From assembly GCA_025928545.1 (NCBI GenBank), contig JAICJH010000072.1, positions 1-33,021 on the forward strand: a stretch of 33,021 bases of DNA, in the 5' to 3' direction. Positions 8,767 to 16,499 of the stretch are shown piece after piece. The notes beneath the pieces are model-generated. The model saw only the letters and a program-made list of their open reading frames with translations, was not told the origin of the DNA and made no database searches. Numbering within the stretch: position 1 is the first letter of the stretch; each line of letters starts with the position of its first letter. The position numbers and the translations under genes are program-made. Origin of the DNA: Bryobacteraceae bacterium. GTDB lineage: Bacteria; Acidobacteriota; Terriglobia; Bryobacterales; Bryobacteraceae.

Positions 8767-8800
8767 ATTCAGACTATTGAAATTGCGCTATATCAGTTAT
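8767..8800 (-). promoter_or_regulatory. Repeated operator/promoter element, copy 2 (before the tannase-like gene)
   Basis: This is the partner of 7225-7258, at almost the same distance (28 bp) from its start codon. The dyad is A(C/T)TG-N8-CAAT at 8782-8797, flanked by a possible -35 TTAATA (8798-8803) and -10 TTCAAT (8776-8781) with a 16 bp spacer. Weaker similarity extends over 8763-8818 versus 7221-7276 (40 of 56 identical). The LysR gene lies immediately upstream, which makes its product the natural candidate to bind both copies. Confidence 0.6.
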
Positions 8801-8827
8801 TAACAGGCACGAATAATCGGGTGTCGT

Positions 8828-9736
8828 TTACCCCGCCGCGGGAACCCGGCACGTTGCAATCATCGCCTTCAGGAATCCATCAGCGGCAGGAGAAAGCGAG
8901 CGCCCTGCCTTCTGCGCTACCGTAATTTTTCTTGTCAGCATCGGGTGATTGAGAATCCGGGAGCGAACACCGGTCAGTTCCGACACCTCAAGGGCCGAGG
9001 AAGGAAGGAACGTAATCCCCAATCCGGCTTTCACCATGCCGACCGCTGTCGACATGTACGTCACCTCCCAGGCAGGTGCGGGAAAATGACCGATCGATTC
9101 AAACGCGCGATTCACCAGGGCGCGAACGCTGCTCGCCTGATCCATCAGGATCAATGGCATCTCCACCAGGTGCTTCAGCGTGAGCCCCCGTTTATGTTCC
9201 AGCGGCGAGCCGGGCGGGAAGACAATCCGCATCCTGTCGGTAAACAGCGAGATCGTCTGAATATCCGGATCCGCATCGGGGAAACTGCCGACTCCGAAAT
9301 CGACATCCTCGCTCTTCACCATCGCGAGCACGCGCTGTGCGAGAACGTCGCGCAGCGTTACCGCGACTCCGGGTGATTGCTCATGAAAGCGCGCAATCAC
9401 CTTCGGCAGGATCGTCGAACTGATTGACGGAAGGGCAGCCACCGTGACAACGCCACAACTCCCGCTGGAAGACTCCTGAGCTCGCACCACCACGCCTTCA
9501 ATCTCCCTGACCAGCCGTTGCAAAACCGGAGTGAGTTCCTTCCCGATTTGGGTCAGTTTTACCGATCTTGTGTTCCTGTCGAGCAGGCGTACCCCGAGAG
9601 TTTCCTCCAATTGGCGGATCTGAACTGTGAGAGAAGGCTGCGAAACATGCAGAGCCTGAGCAGCGCGGGTGAAGTTGCCGGTTCGCGCGATGGCGACCAG
9701 CGCTTCCAGATGGCGAAGGTTAAGATTTACGCCCAT
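8828..9736 (-). CDS. LysR-type transcriptional regulator
   Basis: A 302-residue protein of standard LysR length. The N-terminal winged helix-turn-helix reads LRHLEALVAIARTGNFTRAA, then ALHVSQPSLTVQIRQLEETLG (about residues 7-48), with LLDRNTRSVKLTQIG completing the wing. The effector-binding domain begins near residue 92 (GVVTVAALPSISSTILP). The start chosen is ATG 9736, which puts the helix-turn-helix at its usual place; the in-frame extension beyond it runs antisense to the oxidase gene and is not believed. The regulator heads the same-strand series of esterase, DUF6351, CoA-transferase and transporter genes and probably controls them in response to an aromatic or organic acid. It is also divergent from the oxidase gene, with only 30 bp between start codons. 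Confidence 0.93.
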   Translation of the reverse strand: MGVNLNLRHLEALVAIARTGNFTRAAQALHVSQPSLTVQIRQLEETLGVRLLDRNTRSVKLTQIGKELTPVLQRLVREIEGVVVRAQESSSGSCGVVTVAALPSISSTILPKVIARFHEQSPGVAVTLRDVLAQRVLAMVKSEDVDFGVGSFPDADPDIQTISLFTDRMRIVFPPGSPLEHKRGLTLKHLVEMPLILMDQASSVRALVNRAFESIGHFPAPAWEVTYMSTAVGMVKAGLGITFLPSSALEVSELTGVRSRILNHPMLTRKITVAQKAGRSLSPAADGFLKAMIATCRVPAAG

Positions 9737-9766
9737 TGCGTTATAGTGCAACGGTATCATCGGCCT
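9737..9766. promoter_or_regulatory. Very short divergent intergenic region, LysR gene / multicopper oxidase gene
   Basis: Only 30 bp separate the two start codons. A TATAGT at 9742-9747 (plus strand) and an overlapping TATAAC on the minus strand could act as -10 boxes, within GTTATAGTGCAAC (imperfect GTT-N7-AAC symmetry). No Shine-Dalgarno sequence precedes either start, so leaderless or very short leaders are possible, with -35 contacts inside the opposite gene. All assignments here are tentative. Confidence 0.3.
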
Positions 9767-11212
9767 ATGGAACGACGCGATTTCCTGAAGCTCGCCAGCC
9801 TGGCAGCCGCAGGCACACCACTTGCGGCACAACAAATGCCTATGCCCATGCCCGGCTCGGCGCCGCCCACAGGCATTGTGCCTGAACTGACAGGGACGGA
9901 TTTCACCCTCCGCATCGCTCCGGTCACCGTCGAGTTGGCGCCCAATCGCATTCTCAGCACCATCGGCTATAACGGAACTTCTCCCGGCCCGCGCCTTCGC
10001 ATGAAAGAAGGTGTGCCGGTCACGGTGAATGTCGTTAACGAAACCGACGTCCCCGAGTTCGTGCATTTTCACGGCCTCCTCATTCCTTCAGACGTCGACG
10101 GCTCCGAAGAACAGGGCACCCCCGTAGTGCCGCCGCACGGCACCCGCAGTTATAAATTCACGCCGAAACCCGCCGGTACGCGTTGGTATCACACTCACAC
10201 CATGTCGATGGACGACCTGCACCGTGGCAGTTTTACGGGCATGTTCGGCTTTCTCATCGTCGATGGCGCGAACAACCCCGGCAATTACGATCAGGAGCAT
10301 TTCCTCGCTCTGCGCGATTGGGAACCCTACTTTACCGACACGCCGATGGATAACGACGATATGGATCCCCTGCTGGCCAGGCCCGAGAAGCCGGCTGTGC
10401 TCGATACGCGTCCGCCTGGCCTCGAAGTAGCCGCCGATATTTTTTCCATTAACGACAAAGCACTCGGCGCGGGTGAACCGATTCGGGTGCGTCAGGGCGA
10501 GCGCGTGCTCTTTCATTTCCTGAATGCCAGCGCGATTGAGAACCGGCACCTGTCGATGCCGGGACATAAATTCAACGTCATCGCGCTCGATGGAAATCCG
10601 GTGCCGGTCCAGGCTGCCATCGACGTGCTGATGCTTGGCCCCGGCGAGCGCATCGATGCCTGGGTGGCCATGAATCAACCAGGCGTCTGGATTCTGGGGG
10701 CTCCGGAAGATCCGGTGCGCGAGGGCGGTCTCGGCATTGTCGTGGAGTACGCGAATCAGCGCCGTACGCCGCAGTGGGTTGCCCCGCCGAAGAATCCCTG
10801 GGACTACACGGTATTCGGCAAACCGCCAACCCAGCCGGCGCCCACCGAAAAGCTGGACATGATATTTGAGAAAGTGCCGCGCGGAGCCGGAAAATTCAAC
10901 AGCTTCACCGTGAACGGCAAACCTTATCCGCATGAACAGGAATTCGTGCTCAAACAAGGGACGCGCTACCGCCTGACGTTTCGCAACCGCACCGACGATG
11001 CCCACCCCATGCATCTGCATCGTCACCAGTTTGAGATCGCGGAGATTTACGGCAAAGCCACTTCGGGAATCATCAAGGACACGGTTGTTGTACCCGCCTA
11101 CGGCCGGGCCAGCGTGGATTTCACTGCCGACCAACCCGGCCTGACGCTGTTCCACTGCCACATCCAGCACCACATGGATTATGGCTTCAAAGCTCTGCTG
11201 CGCTACGCATAG
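9767..11212 (+). CDS. Tat-exported multicopper oxidase (laccase-like)
   Basis: A 481-residue three-domain cupredoxin oxidase. ATG 9767 is chosen because it begins the twin-arginine signal MERRDFLKLASLAAAG; a longer frame to 9518 is antisense to the LysR gene. All four copper motifs are present: HFHG (H100, H102), YHTH (H142, H144), HPMHLH (H413, H416, H418) and HCHIQHH (H463, C464, H465, H469). The residue 10 after the type 1 copper cysteine is F474, not the methionine seen in CotA or CueO. Such enzymes oxidise phenols or metal ions with oxygen in the periplasm. Tat export fits folding with copper inside the cell. It is divergent from the LysR gene and ends 9 bp from the convergent TPR gene. 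The family is certain, the substrate is not. Confidence 0.93.
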   Translation: MERRDFLKLASLAAAGTPLAAQQMPMPMPGSAPPTGIVPELTGTDFTLRIAPVTVELAPNRILSTIGYNGTSPGPRLRMKEGVPVTVNVVNETDVPEFVHFHGLLIPSDVDGSEEQGTPVVPPHGTRSYKFTPKPAGTRWYHTHTMSMDDLHRGSFTGMFGFLIVDGANNPGNYDQEHFLALRDWEPYFTDTPMDNDDMDPLLARPEKPAVLDTRPPGLEVAADIFSINDKALGAGEPIRVRQGERVLFHFLNASAIENRHLSMPGHKFNVIALDGNPVPVQAAIDVLMLGPGERIDAWVAMNQPGVWILGAPEDPVREGGLGIVVEYANQRRTPQWVAPPKNPWDYTVFGKPPTQPAPTEKLDMIFEKVPRGAGKFNSFTVNGKPYPHEQEFVLKQGTRYRLTFRNRTDDAHPMHLHRHQFEIAEIYGKATSGIIKDTVVVPAYGRASVDFTADQPGLTLFHCHIQHHMDYGFKALLRYA

Positions 11213-11221
11213 GTATCAGGC

Positions 11222-12466
11222 TCATTTCGACACAAAACTCTGCGCATTCGCCAGTACGGCGCTTGCTTCATCCGGCCGGTGAGCCGCTCTCAGAGCTGCC
11301 GCATAACGCGTTGCGAGATCCGCTCGGTATTGCGCCATATCCGCACCGCTCTTGCTAAGCAGCCGCATGGCGGCCGTATATTCGCCGATAGCAGCCTCAG
11401 GTCGCTTCGCCCGCTGTTCCAAATCCGCCATCCCCACCAATACCCCCGCGACCGCCCTCGATTCCTCACCAAAATGATCGGTCATGATGAGCCTCGCTCT
11501 CTCCAGAACAGCGCGGGCTCTCTCAGTTTCCCCCCTTTTTGACAGGATGTCCGCCTGGACCTGGAGCAGCATCGCCAACTGGGGGTGATCGCGCCCCAAA
11601 GCCACTTCGTATTTCGCGATCGCCTCGTTTATGGCCTCGCACGCGAGTGCCAGCTTGTTCTCGGCATCGTACACGCCCGCCATTAGTGTGAGCGCCATGG
11701 CAATCTGAGCATCCGAAGCCATGGGATCGTTTTGCAGCAACTGGAGCGAGCGCCGCAACAACGGCTCCGCCCGCGCGGTTTGCCCGGCAGCCAACCATGT
11801 TTCTCCCAAACCGCTAGTGAAAGATTCTTCGAATTGGATGGAGTGCTCCTGTTCGGCGATCTCGCCAATGCGATTCCAGGCGCTGACGCTGGCGTCCCAG
11901 TTGTGCAGGTCGCGGTTCAACTCGGCGCTTTCCACCAGTATGTTGGTCCGCTGCGGTTCTGTCAGTCCTTTCAGGCGGGTGGCTTCGTCAAGCAGTTGGG
12001 CAGCTTCCGGCGCCCGCGCCTCCTCGCGCATCATGTCGGCCAGATTGACCATCAGGATTGAGCGATCACCTTGGCTGGCAGTGCCATCGCCTATTGCCGC
12101 TCGCAGTATTCTCTCGGCGCTTTGGTAATCCCCCAGGTTTCGATCGACTGATGCAAGAGTGCCCGCTACCACCACGCGGCGTCCACTCTCGTCTCCCGTA
12201 GCGCCTGCCAGAGCCTGTTCGAGAACAGGCCTCGCCTCTGCATTCCGGCCTCCGCTGCTCAACGCAATGCCATAGGATGCCAGCGCCGACTCTCGTTCGG
12301 CTGCCGTCGTCGCGAGTGCGACGCTCTCGCTGTAAAGCCGCGCCGCCGTATTGTAGTCGTGCTGCTCCACGGCCAGCCGCGCAGCCTCCCGCCGCTGCGC
12401 CCATTCCGATGCCTGGGCGGCAGACACTAAAGACACTCCGGCTATCAGCACACAAAGCGTGCGCAT
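11222..12466 (-). CDS. Exported tetratricopeptide repeat protein
   Basis: A 414-residue protein with an N-terminal signal peptide (MRTLCVLIAGVSLVSAAQA) and AGGAG eight bases before ATG 12466. The body is a run of helical TPR pairs, clear at about residues 25-60 (EQHDYNTAARLYSESVALA), near 113-130 (LGDYQSAERILRAAI), near 225-245 and in the C-terminal third (GETERARAVLERARLIM; RPEAAIGEYTAAMRLL). The longer repeats near 275-330 resemble the TPR_12 kind found in kinesin-light-chain-like arrays. TPR proteins are protein-binding scaffolds; no enzyme domain is visible. It is convergent with the oxidase gene and divergent from nadB, and its partner cannot be told from the context. Confidence 0.85.
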   Translation of the reverse strand: MRTLCVLIAGVSLVSAAQASEWAQRREAARLAVEQHDYNTAARLYSESVALATTAAERESALASYGIALSSGGRNAEARPVLEQALAGATGDESGRRVVVAGTLASVDRNLGDYQSAERILRAAIGDGTASQGDRSILMVNLADMMREEARAPEAAQLLDEATRLKGLTEPQRTNILVESAELNRDLHNWDASVSAWNRIGEIAEQEHSIQFEESFTSGLGETWLAAGQTARAEPLLRRSLQLLQNDPMASDAQIAMALTLMAGVYDAENKLALACEAINEAIAKYEVALGRDHPQLAMLLQVQADILSKRGETERARAVLERARLIMTDHFGEESRAVAGVLVGMADLEQRAKRPEAAIGEYTAAMRLLSKSGADMAQYRADLATRYAAALRAAHRPDEASAVLANAQSFVSK

Positions 12467-12671
12467 ATGCAGATCTCCTTATTCAGTTAGTTTTTGGCTT
12501 TGAAACAGGACGCGGAGCGACAAAGGAACTCAGGGAGCGATTCGGTCAGGTGAACCCGTCGCGCGTTCCGTCTGCTCAATTTCATTATCCGTCATTGGAC
12601 GGAAATCCATAAAACGAAAGAACTGATGGCTCGTATTCGGGAAATCGATGGATCGAATGTAACCTCGTGCA

Positions 12672-14216
12672 ATGCCGCTCGCGCGGCAATTGCTAAAATT
12701 CATTTTGGCGACAGACTGCGACTTTCTCGTGATAGGAGCCGGCGTCGCCGGTATGCGTGCCGCCATCGAACTGGCGCAGGCGGGTACTGTTCTTGTGATC
12801 GCGAAGGACTCCCTCCGCGAATCGTCATCCGAATACGCGCAGGGTGGAATCGCGGCCGCGCTGAACGACGATGACCGCGTCGAACTTCACGAGCAGGATA
12901 CTATTTACGCCGGCGACGGGCTTTGCAATGTCGCGGCCGTGCACACCCTCGTGGAAGAGGCTCCCGCAGCCATTCAGGAATTGATTGAATGGGGCGCTGA
13001 ATTCGATCGTGAGTCCGAAGGTAAAGGCTCAAAACTGGTCTTCGCGCGCGAAGGCGCCCACAGCCGCAACCGTGTTCTGCATGCCCATGGCGATTCCACC
13101 GGCCATGAAATAGCCCGCGCGCTGTATCAAAAAACAGCGTCGCTGCCCGGCGTCAGGTTCGAAACATATTCCGCCGTCGTGGACGTGACAGGGGGCGGCG
13201 CGGTCGCATTGCGCGAATCCAGCGGAGAATTGATCGACATCCGGGCCCGTGCCGTCCTGCTGGCTACGGGGGGCCTGGGGTGTGTCTTTCGCGAAACCAC
13301 CAATCCCGCTGTGGCGACCGGCGACGGTGTTGCCATGGCATGGCGTGCCGGCGCGGAAATCGCCAACATGGAATTCGTCCAGTTCCATCCCACCGCCCTT
13401 CATCTCGAAGGGGCGCCCCGGTTCTTGCTCTCCGAAGCTCTGCGTGGGGAAGGTGCCGTTCTGCGCAATCGTGAAGGCGAGGCCTTCATGTCGCGCTATC
13501 ACGAGATGGGTGACCTCGCGCCGCGCGATGTTGTCTCCCGCGCGATCGTCGCTGAGATGCAGCGCACCCATGCGCCGCACATGTGGCTCGATCTCACCGC
13601 TCGCGGCAGCAAATTCATCCACGAACGTTTTCCGCGAATCTTCGAAACATGCCTGGCGCTGGGCCTGGATCTCGGCCGCGAGCCTGCCCCAGTTCATCCC
13701 GCCGCGCATTACGCGATGGGTGGCGTCAGGACCGATCTGGACGGCCGGACGTCCAGATCGGGCCTTTTCGCGGCCGGTGAAGTGGCCTGCACCGGTGTGC
13801 ATGGCGCCAACCGCCTCGCAAGCAATTCACTACTGGAAGGTCTGGTGTTCGGAGCCAGAGCGGGCCGTGCCATGCAGGTTCTCGACGCCCGAACCTCTGT
13901 GGATCCACCTGCCCGGCTCCTGGAAATTCCCGATGTATCGAGCGGGCAGATCCGAGAGCTCGCCTGGACGCATTGCGGCATTCTGCGAAATCGCGAAGGC
14001 CTGGAGTCGGCCATCGCGTGGTTGGAAGGGGTCCGCTGCCTGCCGGTCGATCAGGCGGCACTGGCGGCAATTGAGCTACGAAATATCTTCGAAATTGCGG
14101 GCTTGATTGCCCGCTTCGCCCTGCGCCGCGAGGAAAGCCGCGGCGCCCACTTCCGGACCGATTTCCCCGACAAAAGCGACGTCTTTGCGAAAGACTCCGT
14201 GCTAAAACGCGGCTAA
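12672..14216 (+). CDS. nadB: L-aspartate oxidase
   Basis: A 514-residue flavoprotein of the succinate dehydrogenase/fumarate reductase family. It oxidises L-aspartate to iminoaspartate, the first step of de novo NAD synthesis, in the cytoplasm. The FAD dinucleotide fold VIGAGVAGMRAA is at residues 20-31, SSEYAQGGIAAAL at 52-64, FHPTAL at 238-243, SEALRGEGA at 254-262, RDVVSRAI at 285-292, HYAMGGV at 346-352 and GVHGANRLASNSLLEG at 375-390. These fit NadB rather than SdhA. ATG 12672 has no evident ribosome site; a TTG at 12705 would remove a short extension and is an alternative. nadA and nadC are not in the window. The stop lies one base before the stop of the convergent acidic protein gene. 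Confidence 0.93.
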   Translation: MPLARQLLKFILATDCDFLVIGAGVAGMRAAIELAQAGTVLVIAKDSLRESSSEYAQGGIAAALNDDDRVELHEQDTIYAGDGLCNVAAVHTLVEEAPAAIQELIEWGAEFDRESEGKGSKLVFAREGAHSRNRVLHAHGDSTGHEIARALYQKTASLPGVRFETYSAVVDVTGGGAVALRESSGELIDIRARAVLLATGGLGCVFRETTNPAVATGDGVAMAWRAGAEIANMEFVQFHPTALHLEGAPRFLLSEALRGEGAVLRNREGEAFMSRYHEMGDLAPRDVVSRAIVAEMQRTHAPHMWLDLTARGSKFIHERFPRIFETCLALGLDLGREPAPVHPAAHYAMGGVRTDLDGRTSRSGLFAAGEVACTGVHGANRLASNSLLEGLVFGARAGRAMQVLDARTSVDPPARLLEIPDVSSGQIRELAWTHCGILRNREGLESAIAWLEGVRCLPVDQAALAAIELRNIFEIAGLIARFALRREESRGAHFRTDFPDKSDVFAKDSVLKRG

Positions 14217-14217
14217 C

Positions 14218-14496
14218 CTACTCGTCGTCATCCTCGTCGTCTTCATCGAGGTCTTCGTCGTCGTCGAGGTCGTCGTCCTCGTCAAACTCCTCCTCGTCCA
14301 GATCGGCATCTTCGGTGTCGAGGTCGGCGTCAACTTCGTCGTCGTCTTCGTCCTCGTCGTCTTCATCGAGGTCGTCCTCGTCTTCCTCGTCCAGTTCCTC
14401 TTCCTTGAGCTCGTCAAAGCTCATATCGTCCGGGTTGCGCTTCGGTGGGCTCATTTCCCATGCGTGCACTCGTAAGTCATCGTCCATGTACGCCAT
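14218..14496 (-). CDS. Small, extremely acidic protein of unknown function
   Basis: A 92-residue protein with AGAGGA correctly placed before ATG 14496. Residues 1-30 are ordinary (MAYMDDDLRVHAWEMSPPKR and a DDMSFDELKEEEL transition). From about residue 28 on it is almost only Asp and Glu, broken by Leu, Val, Phe, Ala and Thr at intervals. By my count about 58 of 92 residues are acidic and only four are Lys or Arg. The hydrophobic residues recur every few positions in the tail. The gene is divergent from hslV with 104 bp between starts and convergent with nadB. An exact 23 bp repeat (14231-14253 and 14351-14373) reflects the simple codon pattern. I do not recognise the family; DNA mimicry, cation buffering or an RNA polymerase delta-like tail are possibilities only. 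Confidence 0.65.
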   Translation of the reverse strand: MAYMDDDLRVHAWEMSPPKRNPDDMSFDELKEEELDEEDEDDLDEDDEDEDDDEVDADLDTEDADLDEEEFDEDDDLDDDEDLDEDDEDDDE

Positions 14497-14600
14497 TGAA
14501 TCCTCTTATATACCGTCTTTAATTTGCAGTTTACACGGTCGGCTTCGTCCGATTCGGAATGGGCTGTCGCTCTCCTGCGCTACACTGAAACTTCATTACA

Positions 14601-15140
14601 ATGAGACAGCGAATTCGCTCTACAACGGTGCTTTGTGTGCGCCGTGACGGCAAAGTGGTCATGGCCGCGGACGGCCAGGTGACCCTCGGGCACGAGGTTT
14701 TGAAATCCACTGCGCGCAAGTTGCGGCGCTTGTACAACGATCGTATTGTCGCGGGTTTTGCGGGCTCCACGGCCGACGCCTTTTCACTTTTTGCGCGCTT
14801 TGAAGGCAAGCTCGAACAATTCAACGGCAACCTTCCCCGGGCAGTCGTCGATCTGGCCAAAGACTGGCGGACGGACAAGATTTTGCGGCATCTGGAAGCC
14901 CTTCTGCTGGTGGCCGATGCGGCGAACACTTTCATCGTGAGCGGCAATGGCGATGTTATCGAGCCGGATGAAAACGTTGCTGCCATTGGCTCCGGCGGAC
15001 CCTTTGCACATGCCGCCGCAACCGCATTGATGCGGCACACCAAACTGACCTCGCGCCAGATCGTGGAAGAATCCATGAAGATCGCCGCCAAGACCTGCAT
15101 CTACACGAACGACAACGTCACCTATGAGGAGCTGAGCTGA
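14601..15140 (+). CDS. hslV: ATP-dependent protease peptidase subunit HslV (ClpQ)
   Basis: A 179-residue proteasome-beta-like subunit of the cytoplasmic HslUV protease. After a seven-residue pro-segment comes TTVLCVRRDG; T8 is the expected N-terminal nucleophile once the pro-segment is removed. The family blocks MAADGQVTLG, RKLRRLYNDRIVAGFAGSTADAF, LAKDWRTD, the NGDVIEP stretch, AIGSGGPFA and the terminal CIYTNDN are all present, and the length is typical. E. coli HslV has only a single Met before its Thr, so the longer pro-segment is a mild difference, common outside the gamma-proteobacteria. The stop codon directly abuts the GTG start of hslU, so the two are translated from one message. Confidence 0.97.
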   Translation: MRQRIRSTTVLCVRRDGKVVMAADGQVTLGHEVLKSTARKLRRLYNDRIVAGFAGSTADAFSLFARFEGKLEQFNGNLPRAVVDLAKDWRTDKILRHLEALLLVADAANTFIVSGNGDVIEPDENVAAIGSGGPFAHAAATALMRHTKLTSRQIVEESMKIAAKTCIYTNDNVTYEELS

Positions 15141-16499
15141 GTGGTCATCTACCTGCCCTCCCAATCGGTCGATGAAGGTCCCGTCCTCGACGAATTGACA
15201 CCCCGGGAAATCGTCCGTGAGCTGGATAAGCACGTCATCGGGCAACCGGATGCCAAGCGCGCCGTCGCCATAGCCCTGCGCAACCGCCTGCGCCGCCAGA
15301 AACTGCCGCCCGATATGGCCGATGAGGTGATGCCGAAGAACATCCTCATGATCGGGCCCACCGGAGTCGGCAAGACCGAACTGGCCAGGCGTCTCGCAAA
15401 ACTGGCGAATTCTCCATTCATGAAGGTGGAAGCCAGCAAGTTCACCGAAGTCGGCTACGTCGGGCGCGACGTCGAGTCGATGATCCGGGATCTTGTGGAT
15501 ATCGCGATCGACATGGTCCGGGGCCAAAAACTGGAAGAAATCGGCGAGCGAGCCGAGGCCAATGCGGAAAACCGCATTATCGATCTCCTCCTGGCCCCCT
15601 CCGGTGAAACGGGCGCCGATAACGAAAAATCCAGGGAAAAGCTGCGCGAGCGCCTGCGCGATGGCAAACTCGACGAGCGCATTGTCGAAGTGGACGTTAA
15701 AGACCGCGCGCCTTCATTTGAAATCGCCAGCAACGTAAACCTCGAAGAAATGGGTTTGAATCTGCGCGAAATGCTTCCCGCCATGCTGGGTGGACGCTCG
15801 AAAAAACGCCCGATGCGCGTTGACGAAGCTCTCGAATACCTGGTGCAGGAAGAAGAGCACAAACTCATCGACATGGAGCAGGTGACCCGCCTCGCGCTCG
15901 AACGCGTCGAATCAAGCGGCATTATCTTCCTGGATGAGATTGACAAGATAGCGGGCCGCGAAGGCGGGCACGGTCCCGATGTAAGCCGTGAAGGCGTGCA
16001 GCGCGATATTCTGCCCATCGTCGAAGGCACCACGGTCAATACCCGCCATGGGTTCGTCAAGACAGATCACATTCTGTTCATTGCAGCCGGCGCGTTCCAC
16101 GTCTCGAAGCCCAGCGACATGATTCCGGAGCTACAGGGCCGTTTTCCCATTCGCGTGGAACTGAAATCGCTCACAGTGGCCGATTTCGTGCGCATTCTGA
16201 AAGAGCCCCGCAACGCCCTGGCTAAACAGTACACGGCGCTGCTTGAGACCGAAGGCATCAAACTCACCATTACCGATGACGCGCTGGAAGAAGTCGCGAA
16301 ATTTGCCGCGCAGGTGAACGAAAGCGCTGAGAACATCGGTGCCCGGCGTCTGCACACGATCATGGAAAAGCTGCTCGAAGAAATTTCCTTCGAGGGCCCG
16401 GACCTTCGCAAAAAGAACGTCAAAGTCGACGCCGCCTATGTGCGGAAGCAACTGGCGGGCATCGTGAAGGACCAGGATCTGAGCCGCTACATTCTCTGA
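15141..16499 (+). CDS. hslU: ATP-dependent protease ATPase subunit HslU (ClpY)
   Basis: A 452-residue AAA+ unfoldase that feeds substrates to HslV. Landmarks are LTPREIVRELDKHVIGQ at 19-35, Walker A GPTGVGKT at 72-79, the pore loop GYVG at 105-108, the inserted I-domain from about 115 to 235, Walker B IIFLDEID at 261-268, the sensor/arginine region ELQGRFPIRVEL near 330-341, and the C-terminal tail ending SRYIL, which docks into HslV. The GTG start at 15141 follows the hslV stop with no gap. Its TGA overlaps the ATG of the lipoprotein gene by one base (TGATG). The intact motifs argue for a working protease. Confidence 0.97.
   Translation: MVIYLPSQSVDEGPVLDELTPREIVRELDKHVIGQPDAKRAVAIALRNRLRRQKLPPDMADEVMPKNILMIGPTGVGKTELARRLAKLANSPFMKVEASKFTEVGYVGRDVESMIRDLVDIAIDMVRGQKLEEIGERAEANAENRIIDLLLAPSGETGADNEKSREKLRERLRDGKLDERIVEVDVKDRAPSFEIASNVNLEEMGLNLREMLPAMLGGRSKKRPMRVDEALEYLVQEEEHKLIDMEQVTRLALERVESSGIIFLDEIDKIAGREGGHGPDVSREGVQRDILPIVEGTTVNTRHGFVKTDHILFIAAGAFHVSKPSDMIPELQGRFPIRVELKSLTVADFVRILKEPRNALAKQYTALLETEGIKLTITDDALEEVAKFAAQVNESAENIGARRLHTIMEKLLEEISFEGPDLRKKNVKVDAAYVRKQLAGIVKDQDLSRYIL

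Noticed and set aside
9518..9766. N-terminal extension of the oxidase frame
   Set aside because: It would bury the Tat signal MERRDFLKL behind 83 residues encoded antisense to the LysR gene.
9737..10072. N-terminal extension of the LysR frame
   Set aside because: It would place 112 residues before the helix-turn-helix and overlap the oxidase gene antisense; LysR proteins start within a few residues of the DNA-binding domain.
10088..11173. 361-codon open frame on the minus strand
   Set aside because: Antisense to the multicopper oxidase, whose copper motifs prove the plus-strand reading.
12530..12766. Short minus-strand frame between the TPR gene and nadB
   Set aside because: It overlaps the nadB FAD-binding region, has no ribosome site and shows no recognisable features.
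14315..14647. Poly-serine open frame on the plus strand
   Set aside because: It is the complement of the Asp/Glu codon run of the acidic protein and overlaps the hslV start; the minus strand has the ribosome site and a sensible head sequence.
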